Shown: positions 54,966 to 63,860 of the stretch, one piece after another
Layout of the letters: every line of letters begins with the position of its first letter
Numbering within the stretch: position 1 is the first letter of the stretch
NCBI RefSeq assembly: GCF_900167415.1
Contig: NZ_FUWU01000011.1
Span: 1 to 64,000 of the forward strand
DNA: 64,000 bases
From: Fibrobacter intestinalis
GTDB lineage: Bacteria > Fibrobacterota > Fibrobacteria > Fibrobacterales > Fibrobacteraceae
Direction of reading: 5' to 3'
Position numbers and translations under genes: made by a program
Notes under the pieces: model-generated
Seen by the model: the letters and a program-made list of their open reading frames with translations, nothing else
The model's database searches: none
Told to the model about the DNA's origin: nothing

Positions 54966-55531
54966 TGGTTCGCGTCGTAAAGCACAAGTCGATGAACTGG
55001 ATCGAACGCTTGTATATATTCGAAGCGTTCCGAGGCCTTTACACCACCATCAAGCATTTTCTTCGCGGCTTTTTCCGCTATGAAACGCTGCCGACTACGG
55101 GTTATCCGGAAGTAAAGCCTTACATTCCGAGGGATTACCGCGCAAAGCACCGTATGATGCTTCGTCCCGATGGAACGCCGCGCTGCGTGGCGTGCTTTAT
55201 GTGCGCAACGGCTTGCCCTGCGCACTGCATTTTCATTGAAGCGGCGCAATCCGAAGACGGACGCATTGAAAAGCGCGTCGCCCGTTTTGATATAGACCAT
55301 TCCGTTTGCATTTTCTGCGGTCTTTGCGTAGAAGCTTGCCCGCTGGATGCGCTTCGGATGGATACTTGTGAAACAAGCTTTGTGCACCGCAAGCGTGAAG
55401 ATTTTATCGTCTCGCTCTACGATTTGACCAACTGGGACCCCAAGGATTATCCGGATGACCCTCAAAGTCAGGTCGCTCCCGGCGGTACAAAAAACAAGCA
55501 GGCACTTGCTGCTTGGGGAGAAGTCCAATAA
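54965..55531 (+). CDS. nuoI: NADH-quinone oxidoreductase subunit I
   Basis: 188 residues. Two 4Fe-4S clusters (N6a, N6b) held by CVACFMCATACPAHCI and CIFCGLCVEACPLDAL. The N-terminal ETLPTTGYPEVKP and the LRPDGTPRC lead are typical of the subunit. It wires electrons from NuoG to NuoB. The first base of its ATG is the last base of the nuoH stop. Confidence 0.94.
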   Translation: MVRVVKHKSMNWIERLYIFEAFRGLYTTIKHFLRGFFRYETLPTTGYPEVKPYIPRDYRAKHRMMLRPDGTPRCVACFMCATACPAHCIFIEAAQSEDGRIEKRVARFDIDHSVCIFCGLCVEACPLDALRMDTCETSFVHRKREDFIVSLYDLTNWDPKDYPDDPQSQVAPGGTKNKQALAAWGEVQ

Positions 55532-56076
55532 TGCTAGCTCTCGTTTATTTCATTCTTTTATCCGTCATCGCGGTCGGCTGTTCCATTTGCATTTTGCTGA
55601 ATCGGCATCCGCTCTACGCTTCTATTGCCATGGTGACGACGATGCTTTCGCTCGCGGGCATTTATGGTTTGCTCGGAAGTCCTTTCGTCGGCGTCGTCCA
55701 GGTGATGGTCTATGCCGGAGCCATCATGACGCTCCTCATGTTCATCATTTTTGTGCTGAACGGTTCTCGGGACAACCGCACGAAACGCTTTGACAAGACG
55801 TCGCTTTTTGTTCTAGTTTCGGTGATTGCAATGGCGCTTCTTGCAGCGGTTGCTCTTTGCCGCTCCGCTTTCGACTTTGATGCCGGCGCGGTCAGGGGAT
55901 CTGTCGATGTGACGGCGAAAACCCTTTTCGATATGAATGCCAGCGGGCAAGGCTACTATCTGATATTCCTTTCCATTGGGCTGGTTCTTCTTTCGGCAAT
56001 GGCTACAGCCGTTATACTCGCCCGCAAGCGCATCGCTTCGGATCCGGAAACGGCAAAGTCTGAGGAGGTTCACTAA
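55531..56076 (+). CDS. nuoJ: NADH-quinone oxidoreductase subunit J
   Basis: 181 residues from ATG 55531, which overlaps the nuoI stop by 1 base. Five membrane helices are visible; the third contains the conserved GVVQVMVYAGAIMTLLMFIIFVLN, whose pi-bulge region couples quinone chemistry to proton pumping. The last helix (GYYLIFLSIGLVLLSAMATAV) and a short charged tail follow. Confidence 0.92.
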   Translation: MLALVYFILLSVIAVGCSICILLNRHPLYASIAMVTTMLSLAGIYGLLGSPFVGVVQVMVYAGAIMTLLMFIIFVLNGSRDNRTKRFDKTSLFVLVSVIAMALLAAVALCRSAFDFDAGAVRGSVDVTAKTLFDMNASGQGYYLIFLSIGLVLLSAMATAVILARKRIASDPETAKSEEVH

Positions 56077-56384
56077 TGCAAGCGATTTATGTGCAAATCC
56101 TGGCACTCATTCTCCTGTCGCTCGGTATCGCAACGGCCTTGTGCCGTCGAAACGTGTTCTTTGTTCTTATGGGCGTTGAACTCGCTCTGAATGCAGTGAA
56201 CTTGAGCATCATCGGATTTTCTAAAACGCTCCCCGGCGTTGAAAGCGTCGTGGGGCAGATTGTTCCGCTGTTCACCATCGCCGTCGCTGCTGCGGAAGCT
56301 TGCGTCGGTCTGGCGATTGTCATCCTGATTTTTAGAAACCAGGACAGCGTGGACATTGACAATTATTCCAATATGAGGGGGTAA
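56076..56384 (+). CDS. nuoK: NADH-quinone oxidoreductase subunit K
   Basis: 102 residues with three membrane helices. It has GVELALNAVNL with the conserved membrane Glu and FTIAVAAAEACVGLAIVI with the second one, both in the proton path. Length is normal. Overlaps nuoJ by 1 base, and nuoL follows after 6 bases. Confidence 0.94.
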   Translation: MQAIYVQILALILLSLGIATALCRRNVFFVLMGVELALNAVNLSIIGFSKTLPGVESVVGQIVPLFTIAVAAAEACVGLAIVILIFRNQDSVDIDNYSNMRG

Positions 56385-56390
56385 TAAAAT

Positions 56391-58349
56391 ATGATTCCTC
56401 TTTGGCTCATCCCTCTGTTTCCGCTGGCAGGAACAATCGTTCTCGCCCTGATTGCGGTCGCGTCTTCGGACAGCAAAAAAGGTCCGGACGAAGGTCTTGT
56501 CGGCTTTTTAGGCGTTCTGTTTCCGCTGTTGGCTTTTGTCGCCACGGGACTTCTGGCGTGGAACATGCCTCAAGACGGCATTCACCAGACTCTCGGCAGC
56601 TGGATTGACTCGCCGTTGCTTTCTGTCCATTTCGGGCTTCTTTTTGACGGGCTTTCCCGGACAATGCTCCTGTTCATCACGGGAATCGCGACGCTCATCA
56701 TTCTGTACTCGACCGGTTATATGCACAAAGATCGCGGATTTGCCCGTTTCTTTGCTTACATGAATCTCTTCCTGTTCAGCATGGTCGTGCTTGTCCTTTC
56801 CGATTCTCTGGTGCTGACTTTCCTCGGCTGGGAAGGCGTCGGGCTTTGCTCTTACCTGCTTATCGGATTCTGGAATAAGGATTTGAACAATTGCAAGGCG
56901 GCGAATAAAGCGTTCTTGGTGAACCGGGTCGGTGATGTCGGCTTTTTGCTCGGCATGGCGATTCTCGTTACCATTGGCGGTTCGGCGTTTTTGAACTATG
57001 CGGATTTGACGGCGTGGCTTGTGAATCCCGCATTTCGCGATGTGTTGATTGCGAACCTTCCGCTTTTGACGGTGGCGGGGCTGCTCTTTTTCTGGGCGTG
57101 CACCGCAAAGAGCGCGCAGATTCCGCTCCTTACTTGGTTGCCCGATGCGATGGCCGGTCCGACTCCGGTGTCGGCTCTTATCCATGCGGCAACGATGGTG
57201 ACCGCCGGCGTTTATCTGGTCGCTCGCCTTTCGCCTTTGTTCGTGCGGCTTCCCTATGTGCTGACGATTATCGCTATTGTGGGTATGCTGACGGCTTTCT
57301 GGGCGGCCATCGCTGGCCTTTTGCAAAACGACATCAAAAAGGTTCTTGCTTATTCGACCATTTCCCAGTTGGGTTACATGTTCATGGCGGCGGGAGCGGC
57401 TGCATTTGACGTTTCCATTTTCCATGTCTTTACGCACGCTTTCTTCAAGGCGACTTTGTTCTTGGGTGCGGGCGCGGTGATGCACGCTCTTGCTGGCGAA
57501 CAGGATATGCGCAAAATGGGTGGCTTGCTCAAGAAAACGCCGATTACGGCAATGACGATGCTTTTCGCCTATCTCGCTATTATCGGTTTCCCGGGATTCT
57601 CCGGATTCTTCTCCAAAGACCTGATTTTGGAACGTCTTTTTGCGTTCAACCCGTCTCTTGGCCCTGTTCTTTATACAATCGGTCTGATTACCGCTGTCAT
57701 TACGGCAGTTTACATGACCCGCTTGATGGTTCTCGTTTTCTTGGGCAAGTATCGCGGCGACCTTCCGGAATCCCATATTCACGAAGCACCTCTTTCAATG
57801 ACTTTCCCGATGGTTGTTCTGTCCATTGGTTCCGCCTTTTCGGGATACGCTTGGAATGTCTTTGTTTCGGGTGCGAATTGGTTTGAACGCTGGCTCGCTC
57901 CGGTCGTGGACGGTGCACAGAAATTTGCTGCGGCTGTTCGCCCAGAAATGGAAATGGAACCGTCGGTTTTGGTGTTCGCTATTCTAGGGACGATTGCTGC
58001 GGTGGCGGGCGCATTCGTCGGTTACGAAATTTTCACCCGCAAGCGCATTCCTGAACTGAAAAAGAATGCGACTACAGTTCCGGAAGGCAAAGCCGGTTGC
58101 TGGACGTTCTTCTTTGATTTTATTCACAACGCTTTCATTACAGCTTTTGAAGCTGCCGCTTGGTTTGTGGATGCCATCATCGACAAGTTCATTCAGATTT
58201 TGCAATGGATGATTTGCTCCATCGCCTTGATTTTAGGTGACGGAATCCGGAACCTCCAGGTTCGTAAAATCCGCCTGCAAGTGGGATTCAGCATTGCCGG
58301 CATGGTACTTATCGCCATTGCGGTCTATTTCTGCGGAGGACTCTTCTAA
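56391..58349 (+). CDS. nuoL: NADH-quinone oxidoreductase subunit L
   Basis: 652 residues, antiporter-like subunit with about 16 helices and the lateral helix. Key segments: FLGWEGVGLCSYLLIGFW with the conserved Glu, RVGDVGFLLGMAIL, KSAQIPLLTWLPDAMAGPTPVSALIHAATMVTAGVYL with the channel Lys, and VLAYSTISQLGYMFMAAG followed by FFKATLFLGAGAVMH. The C-terminal part has a normal-looking lateral helix region. Overlaps nuoM by 1 base. Confidence 0.95.
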   Translation: MIPLWLIPLFPLAGTIVLALIAVASSDSKKGPDEGLVGFLGVLFPLLAFVATGLLAWNMPQDGIHQTLGSWIDSPLLSVHFGLLFDGLSRTMLLFITGIATLIILYSTGYMHKDRGFARFFAYMNLFLFSMVVLVLSDSLVLTFLGWEGVGLCSYLLIGFWNKDLNNCKAANKAFLVNRVGDVGFLLGMAILVTIGGSAFLNYADLTAWLVNPAFRDVLIANLPLLTVAGLLFFWACTAKSAQIPLLTWLPDAMAGPTPVSALIHAATMVTAGVYLVARLSPLFVRLPYVLTIIAIVGMLTAFWAAIAGLLQNDIKKVLAYSTISQLGYMFMAAGAAAFDVSIFHVFTHAFFKATLFLGAGAVMHALAGEQDMRKMGGLLKKTPITAMTMLFAYLAIIGFPGFSGFFSKDLILERLFAFNPSLGPVLYTIGLITAVITAVYMTRLMVLVFLGKYRGDLPESHIHEAPLSMTFPMVVLSIGSAFSGYAWNVFVSGANWFERWLAPVVDGAQKFAAAVRPEMEMEPSVLVFAILGTIAAVAGAFVGYEIFTRKRIPELKKNATTVPEGKAGCWTFFFDFIHNAFITAFEAAAWFVDAIIDKFIQILQWMICSIALILGDGIRNLQVRKIRLQVGFSIAGMVLIAIAVYFCGGLF

Positions 58350-60010
58350 TGTTATACATTTTGGTTTTTGCTCCGTTCCTTGCGGCTCTTTTGATGCTTG
58401 CCGCTTCTGGAAAAGATTCCCGTTCGGCGTCTCGCTTGGCGGTTATTCTTTCTTCGCTCCTCTTTGTTTCGGGGCTTTCCCTGCTGGTTTCGGGCGATTA
58501 CAATACGACCCCGATTCAGTGGTTCACCATTCCCGGCGCAGATGTCACGGTAACTTTTGCGTTTGCTGTCAATGGCTTTTCGGCGTGGATGGTGTTTTTA
58601 GCAAATATCATCACCCTTGCCGCCTTGATTTGCGCTAGGAAATCGGCGGGGAGCAACTATCGCAATTATGCGGTCGGCCTCTTTACGCTTTTGGGAGCTT
58701 TGAACGGAACGTTCCTCGCGATCGATGCGGTGCTGTTCTTCTTCTTCTTTGAAGCACTTGTATTCCCGGCGGCCATTTTAATCGGTTCTTACGGCGGACA
58801 GGAACGGCGCGCGGCTTCGCTCAACTTTGCGATTTACACGTTGGTCGGTTCCGCTCCGATGGCGGTGGCGCTTTGGTATTTGATAACCATGGCGGGAACT
58901 TCTTATATCCTTCCGGTCGCCCAAGCGGCGCAAACGCTTCCCGAAACGACCCAAGCAATTCTTTTCTGGTGCTTCGCTCTGGCTTTCTGGGTAAAGACTC
59001 CGCTCTTCCCATTGCACGGCTGGCAGGCGCAGACATACGCGGAAGCGCCTGCGGGACTCAGTGCGGTTTTAACGGGAGCCATGTCTAAAGCGGGAGTCTA
59101 TGGATTCTATTTCTGGGTTCTCGCAATTTTCCCGGCGGCCTCTTTCCAAAACGCCAAGCTGCTGATGGGAATGGGACTTTTGACGGCTCTTTATGGTGCC
59201 TTCATGGCGATGCGGGCAAAGGACATCAAAAAACTTCTCGCCTTCAGTTCCATGAGCCATCTTGGACTTGCCATTGCGGGACTTTTTACCCTTTCCATCG
59301 ACGTTTTCCCGGCTCTTCTGGTTTTGCTTGTCGGGCACGGACTTTCAGCATCGGCGTTGTTCATTCTTTCGGGCTCTGCTGAACGCTTTGCGGGCCATCG
59401 CCTGCTCGATAAAATGGGCGGCTTGGCAAACCGCAATCCGGTCTTTGCCTTCTTCTTTGGAATTGCGAGCGTTCTGGCTATCGCTATTCCGGGAACGGCG
59501 GGATTTATTGGGGAATTTTTGGTGCTTGTCGGCCTGTGGGGCGTTTGCAAAGTCGCCGCAGTCGTTGCTGGAATTTGCATCATTTTGACGGGCGTCTATA
59601 TGCTTCGTCTGATTCAGAAGGTTTTGTTCGGGCTTCCGGGCGAAATTTCGGAAGAACAGCAGAAGTTGCGCTTTCCGATTGCCGATGCCGTGGCGACGGC
59701 TCCGCTCCTGCTCCTTTTGATTGTTTTTGGCATTCACCCGCAGCCGATTTCCCGTACGCTGGATTACACCACGTCTGCGCAGCAGCAAGAAGAGGAAATC
59801 GAAGCGGCGATTTCGGCGGCGGCAGTTCAACCGCTTTCCGCAGAGGATTCGGCAAAAATCGCTGAAGTGATGGCGGCTTTTGCGGACAGCTCGGCGCAGG
59901 TTGCCGACGTTCAGTTGGATTCCGCAACAAATCAAATGCAGACTTCTGAAATGCAAAAAAATACCGAGATGAAAACAGAAAACGGGGAGGCGCAAAATGA
60001 CGTCCGCTAG
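58349..60010 (+). CDS. nuoM: NADH-quinone oxidoreductase subunit M with disordered C-terminal tail
   Basis: 553 residues. Antiporter-like core: FFFFEALVFPAAILIGSYGG with Glu, WVKTPLFPLHGWQAQTYAEAPAG with Lys, KKLLAFSSMSHLGLAIAGLF and GHGLSASALFIL. After the last helix near 475 comes a tail of about 75 residues rich in Gln, Glu, Ala, Ser, Met and Asn (AQQQEEEIEAAISAAAVQPL, then EMQKNTEMKTENGEAQNDVR), not seen in typical NuoM. The tail coding region contains the ribosome-binding site GGGGAGG for nuoN, which overlaps by 14 bases. Confidence 0.92.
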   Translation: MLYILVFAPFLAALLMLAASGKDSRSASRLAVILSSLLFVSGLSLLVSGDYNTTPIQWFTIPGADVTVTFAFAVNGFSAWMVFLANIITLAALICARKSAGSNYRNYAVGLFTLLGALNGTFLAIDAVLFFFFFEALVFPAAILIGSYGGQERRAASLNFAIYTLVGSAPMAVALWYLITMAGTSYILPVAQAAQTLPETTQAILFWCFALAFWVKTPLFPLHGWQAQTYAEAPAGLSAVLTGAMSKAGVYGFYFWVLAIFPAASFQNAKLLMGMGLLTALYGAFMAMRAKDIKKLLAFSSMSHLGLAIAGLFTLSIDVFPALLVLLVGHGLSASALFILSGSAERFAGHRLLDKMGGLANRNPVFAFFFGIASVLAIAIPGTAGFIGEFLVLVGLWGVCKVAAVVAGICIILTGVYMLRLIQKVLFGLPGEISEEQQKLRFPIADAVATAPLLLLLIVFGIHPQPISRTLDYTTSAQQQEEEIEAAISAAAVQPLSAEDSAKIAEVMAAFADSSAQVADVQLDSATNQMQTSEMQKNTEMKTENGEAQNDVR

Positions 60011-61400
60011 TTTGATGAATCTCTTGCCGATGATCATCGTCGCTTTGGGCGCGATGGTGTGCATCGCAACGGAACCTTTTATCGCCGACAAAAATAAGCA
60101 GAAAGTTCTTCCCTGGGTGGCAAGTGCCTTTTTGCTTTTGGGTTTTGTTTCTTTGCGCTTTGTCCATGTCGGGGCTGAATCGCTGTTCGGCTTTTTGGAA
60201 CTGGATACTTTGCGCATGTTTTTGCTGGCGACCGTCCTTCTTTGCGCGTTCCTCGGCATTGGCGGTTTGCAGGTGACACTCGCTCGGGAAAAATATCCGG
60301 CGGGCGAGCCTTATGGACTGACTCTTTTGGCTACGGTCGGTGTGATGATGATGGTGCAGTCGGTGGATTTCCTCCCGCTGTTCATCGGAATGGAACTTGC
60401 CGCGTATCCGGTTTACGGTTTGGTCGGACTCCGCAGAAAAGATCGCAATGCCAACGAAGCGACTTTCAAATACTTTGTCACCGGTGCCGTTTTCAGCGTC
60501 CTTTTCCTCTATGGGATGGCGCTTGTCTATGGCGCAACGGGAACTACGCATTTTGGCGGTAAGCAGATTGCTGGCCGCGAAAGCCTGTATTCGCTTGGCG
60601 TTCTGATTTCGGCATTTGCTCTTCTCTTTAAGGCGGGAGCCGCTCCGGTACATTTCTGGGTCGCCGACGTCTATACCGGAGCCTCTGTGGCCGTTACCGG
60701 TTTTATGGCGGCGGTTATCAAGGTCGGCGCATTGAGTGCTCTCGGTGCTCTTTGGATGCGCTCCGGATTTGAAAAGCTGGCTCCGGTCATCATTGTCGTG
60801 GGCATCCTTTCCATTGTCATCGGCGCGTTCTCCGGGCTGGTGCAAAAGTCGATTCGCCGGATATTCGCTTTCTCTGCGGTGATGAATGCGGGATTTATCG
60901 TCCTCGGTCTTTTGCTCAAAGATTTGGGAACTATGTACTACTTCCTTATCACCTATGCCATTGGTTCTTCGGGTGCTCTTGCCGCCATTGCGGCGTTTAG
61001 CGGGAAAGGCGATGCCAAGGAAAATCTGGACGATATCCGTGGACGCGGTCGTCGTCATCCGTTGGAAGGAGTCGCTGCGGTGATTTGCCTTGCCAGCTTG
61101 GCCGGACTTCCGCCGCTTTCGGGATTCCTCGCCAAATTCGTCCTCTTTACTGGCGTTGTCAAAACGGGGTACATTGCCTTGGCCGCATTTGGTTTTGCCC
61201 TTTCCATTGTAGCGATGTATTATTACTTGCGGATTGCCATAGCACTTTTTGCTCCCGCTCCCGCAGACGAGTCGCATCCATGCTGCTGTTGCGTCAGCAA
61301 TTCCACCCGATTCCTTTTGCGATTTGGCGTGGTTGTTGCAGCTCTGGTTTTGGCTGCGATGGCTTTTGTGCCGGTTCTTTTGCCGGTTGTCAAATTCTAG
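59997..61400 (+). CDS. nuoN: NADH-quinone oxidoreductase subunit N
   Basis: 467 residues. Antiporter-like subunit with GMELAAYPVYGLVGLRRKDRNANEATFKYFVTGAVFS, FKAGAAPVHFWVADVYTGASVAVTGFMA and FAFSAVMNAGFIVLGL. Near the end, before the last helix, stands ADESHPCCCCVSNS with four consecutive cysteines at 429-432, an oddity for this subunit. Last gene of the operon; a terminator follows after 18 bases. Confidence 0.94.
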   Translation: MTSASLMNLLPMIIVALGAMVCIATEPFIADKNKQKVLPWVASAFLLLGFVSLRFVHVGAESLFGFLELDTLRMFLLATVLLCAFLGIGGLQVTLAREKYPAGEPYGLTLLATVGVMMMVQSVDFLPLFIGMELAAYPVYGLVGLRRKDRNANEATFKYFVTGAVFSVLFLYGMALVYGATGTTHFGGKQIAGRESLYSLGVLISAFALLFKAGAAPVHFWVADVYTGASVAVTGFMAAVIKVGALSALGALWMRSGFEKLAPVIIVVGILSIVIGAFSGLVQKSIRRIFAFSAVMNAGFIVLGLLLKDLGTMYYFLITYAIGSSGALAAIAAFSGKGDAKENLDDIRGRGRRHPLEGVAAVICLASLAGLPPLSGFLAKFVLFTGVVKTGYIALAAFGFALSIVAMYYYLRIAIALFAPAPADESHPCCCCVSNSTRFLLRFGVVVAALVLAAMAFVPVLLPVVKF

Positions 61401-61418
61401 CGAAGGATAAGAAAATGA

Positions 61419-61449
61419 AAATCCGAGAGCTTCTGCTTTCGGATTTTTT
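61419..61449 (+). terminator. Terminator of the nuo operon
   Basis: AAATCCGAGAGC (61419-61430), loop TTCT, GCTTTCGGATTT (61435-61446) with one G-T wobble, then TTT. It is the only strong plus-strand hairpin found after nuoN and supports one long nuoB-N transcript. Confidence 0.85.
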
Positions 61450-61699
61450 GTTATGGACGTATTTTCTTTAGGAAAATTTCGCAGAATTTTTCGCTTTTTT
61501 ATTTGTGGAAGAGTTGCGCGGCAAAAATTTGGATCGGAAGGATAGGGACGAAGGAAAAGGACCGTTTATGATTTGCTTGAAATCGCGTGATTAGGGGTTA
61601 GCGGTTAGTTGGAAGTTATGAGTTGGGAGCTGGAACTGAAAACTAATAACTAAATTTAATTGCAAGTATTTGCTGGAAGATTGTCCATAATTCCCACAA
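61450..61699. other. Intergenic region with degenerate TTAG-type repeats
   Basis: No credible gene. From 61590 to about 61655 a degenerate tandem pattern runs TTAGGGG, TTAGCGG, TTAGTTGG, then GAAGTTATGAGTTGGGAGCT and AACTAATAACTAAAT. A similar stretch in the opposite sense is at 45599-45621 (CCACTACCCACTAATAAC). Both lie between genes; they may be copies of a dispersed intergenic repeat. Confidence 0.5.
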
Positions 61700-61723
61700 A
61701 AAATGCCGCATGCGCGGCATTTT
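61698..61723 (-). terminator. Terminator of the FISUMP-protein gene
   Basis: AAATGCCGC (61701-61709), loop ATGC, GCGGCATTT (61714-61722), a perfect 9-bp stem. On the minus strand the hairpin is followed by six T, so it terminates the leftward transcript. Confidence 0.85.
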
Positions 61724-61744
61724 CAAATTCTCAATTTTATTCCA

Positions 61745-62848
61745 TCAGTCTCCGTCAATGCAGCGAACCGAGTAGCCGTTTTCCGGACGCGGAGCCAATT
61801 CACGCACCATGTTGTCGCCCATGCGTCCGAGGACCCAAATCCAAATGGTCGAATTGCGACCGTTCTGCGAACTCCAAAAGGCGGTATATTCTCCCATTTC
61901 CACGTAGCGATGCCCGCGGCCCAAAATTTCGCGTCGCCCGGATCCAAACGCCGTAAATCCGTATTCGTCGGTTCCGCCTCCGCCTTGCCAACCGGAACGC
62001 GCTTTGAGTTTCGAGGCAAAGGCTTCGCATTTTTGAACGCCGTCATAGCAGCCGGTTAGGCCCGTGAGCATGTCTTGCCATTCCCTGTCCCGCGGCAAAT
62101 GAAATCCTTTGGGGCAAGCCTTGCGCGCACCCTCCAAAGAATACAAGCGCCCGCTTCGGCTACAATAAGTATCCTTGTCGTCGTAGCACCAGGACTCTCC
62201 CGGAATGTTGTAGTTCATATTTTGCGCAAGCCAGGTTCGACCATCGATTTTTATCACCCGGTAAACTTGTCCGTCCCGCGTGTCCGTGATGAATCCGGAA
62301 TTGCGTTTGACTTCCTGGAAATGCTCCTGTTCCCGAATCCGAAACGCCGCCAGCGAATCCCGCTTGACTTTTTCCGAGCGTTCTTTATTCGCTTTCCAGT
62401 ATTTTTGCGCTGTGGCATTTTTGAATTTGATGCGCAGATCTTTTAGCGCATACAATTCGTCGTCGCAAGCCAAATCCACGCCCTTGATATCGACAATCAA
62501 ATTTTCTTTTCCGAAAGCCTGTGGCCCTTGGACGTAAGAAATCCACGCTTCTTTCGTTTTGTTGCAAAGCCCGTAGAAACGCTTGTTCTCGATGGTGTCG
62601 GCAGGGACTTTCATCACGCCGGAAACCACAAATTCCACATTGTCGCCTTTTACTGCAAACGATACAGGCTGCTTTTCTCCGTAATATTCGTAGGTCATAA
62701 AACGGACTTGCCCGACAATGGGAACGCTTTCGTATTCCCCCGAACCTTCTGCATGAAAAATCGCATCCCATGTACGTGGGGGCGTTGCCTGCGCCAATCC
62801 CGCCAACATCATCACGCCAAATCCCAACATTCCCGCCAGTTTATTCAT
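61745..62848 (-). CDS. Secreted FISUMP-domain protein
   Basis: 367 residues. Signal peptide about 1-22 (MLGFGVMMLAGLAQA). Residues about 25-160 are a strand-rich domain of unknown type with AIFHAEGSGEYESVPIVGQV and a Lys-rich helix. Residues about 178-365 are a FISUMP domain: DTRDGQVYRVIKIDGRTWLA, QNMNYN, SRSGRLYSLEGARKACPKGF, HLPRDREWQDML, GGGTDEYGFTAFGSG, FWSSQNGR and the closing NGYSVRCIDGD. The domain is expanded in Fibrobacter and its function is not settled; a surface or extracellular role is assumed. It is followed by its own terminator and lies 1 base after the hemB stop region. Confidence 0.88.
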   Translation of the reverse strand: MNKLAGMLGFGVMMLAGLAQATPPRTWDAIFHAEGSGEYESVPIVGQVRFMTYEYYGEKQPVSFAVKGDNVEFVVSGVMKVPADTIENKRFYGLCNKTKEAWISYVQGPQAFGKENLIVDIKGVDLACDDELYALKDLRIKFKNATAQKYWKANKERSEKVKRDSLAAFRIREQEHFQEVKRNSGFITDTRDGQVYRVIKIDGRTWLAQNMNYNIPGESWCYDDKDTYCSRSGRLYSLEGARKACPKGFHLPRDREWQDMLTGLTGCYDGVQKCEAFASKLKARSGWQGGGGTDEYGFTAFGSGRREILGRGHRYVEMGEYTAFWSSQNGRNSTIWIWVLGRMGDNMVRELAPRPENGYSVRCIDGD

Positions 62849-62849
62849 T

Positions 62850-63854
62850 TTATTTTTCCTCTTGTAAGAGTTTTGCCGCTTCTTTTGCGAAATAGGTCCA
62901 AATGATTTTTGCGCCAGCGCGCTTGATTCCCATGAGGCTTTCTAGAACGACTCGACGGCGATCCAGCCAACCGTTTTGAGCCGCAGCGCAAAGCATGGCA
63001 TATTCGCCGCTGACCTGATACGCAGCGACAGGAACTTCCGAAAAATCCGCCACTTCGCGCAAAACGTCCAGATAGTAGCACGCCGGTTTTACCATCACCA
63101 TGTCGGCGCCTTCTTCGATGTCCAGGGCGACTTCGCGAATCGCTTCCTTGCGGTTTGCCGGATCCATCTGGTATGTTTTTTTGTCGCCCGCTTTGGGTGC
63201 AGAATCCAAGGCGTCTCGGAAAGGCCCGTAAAATGCGGATGCGTATTTGGCACTGTACGCCATAATGGAAGTCCTTGTCAGCCCTTCGGCGTCCAATGCT
63301 GCCCGAATCGCTCCGATGCGTCCATCCATCATGTCGGATGGGCAAACAAAATCGGCTCCGGCTTTCGCATGGCAGACCGCCATTTTGCACAGGACTTCCA
63401 CCGTTTCGTCGTTGAGGATTTCACCCGTCGGCGAAACAATGCCGTCATGCCCGTCGATATTGAACGGATCCAGGGCGACGTCCGTCATCACGACAACTTC
63501 CGGAAATTTTTCCTTGATGGCCCGAACGCAAGTCGGTACAAGTCCGTCGGGATTGAAACTTTCGCTGCCTGTCCGGTCTTTTTTTTCTTCGGCAATGCTG
63601 GGGAACGGAGCGATGGCTTTAACGCCCAACGCCACGCATTCTTCGATTTCTTTCAACAGGACATCGACGGTTTTGCGGGTCATTCCCGGCATCGAAGGAA
63701 TTTGTTCCTCTCGCTGGGAACCTTCCATGATGAACACCGGATAAACCAGATCTTTCACGGAAAGTTCCGTTTCGCGAACCAAATCACGAACCGTTACGCT
63801 TTTTCGGTTACGGCGCGGACGCTGAGTCAAATCTAAAGAAAAGGGATGATTCAT
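62850..63854 (-). CDS. hemB: Delta-aminolevulinic acid dehydratase (porphobilinogen synthase)
   Basis: 334 residues. It condenses two 5-aminolevulinates to porphobilinogen for haem or corrinoid synthesis. Schiff-base lysines are Lys203 (YSAKYASAFYGPFR) and Lys256 (MVKPACYYLDVL). The metal region DVALDPFNIDGHDGIV at 125-140 has Asp instead of the zinc-binding cysteines, so the enzyme is the Mg-type as in Pseudomonas. N-terminal RRNRKSVTVRDLVRETELSV is the allosteric arm. It lies directly downstream of dapB on the same strand, 6 bases apart. Confidence 0.94.
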   Translation of the reverse strand: MNHPFSLDLTQRPRRNRKSVTVRDLVRETELSVKDLVYPVFIMEGSQREEQIPSMPGMTRKTVDVLLKEIEECVALGVKAIAPFPSIAEEKKDRTGSESFNPDGLVPTCVRAIKEKFPEVVVMTDVALDPFNIDGHDGIVSPTGEILNDETVEVLCKMAVCHAKAGADFVCPSDMMDGRIGAIRAALDAEGLTRTSIMAYSAKYASAFYGPFRDALDSAPKAGDKKTYQMDPANRKEAIREVALDIEEGADMVMVKPACYYLDVLREVADFSEVPVAAYQVSGEYAMLCAAAQNGWLDRRRVVLESLMGIKRAGAKIIWTYFAKEAAKLLQEEK

Positions 63855-63860
63855 AATTCC

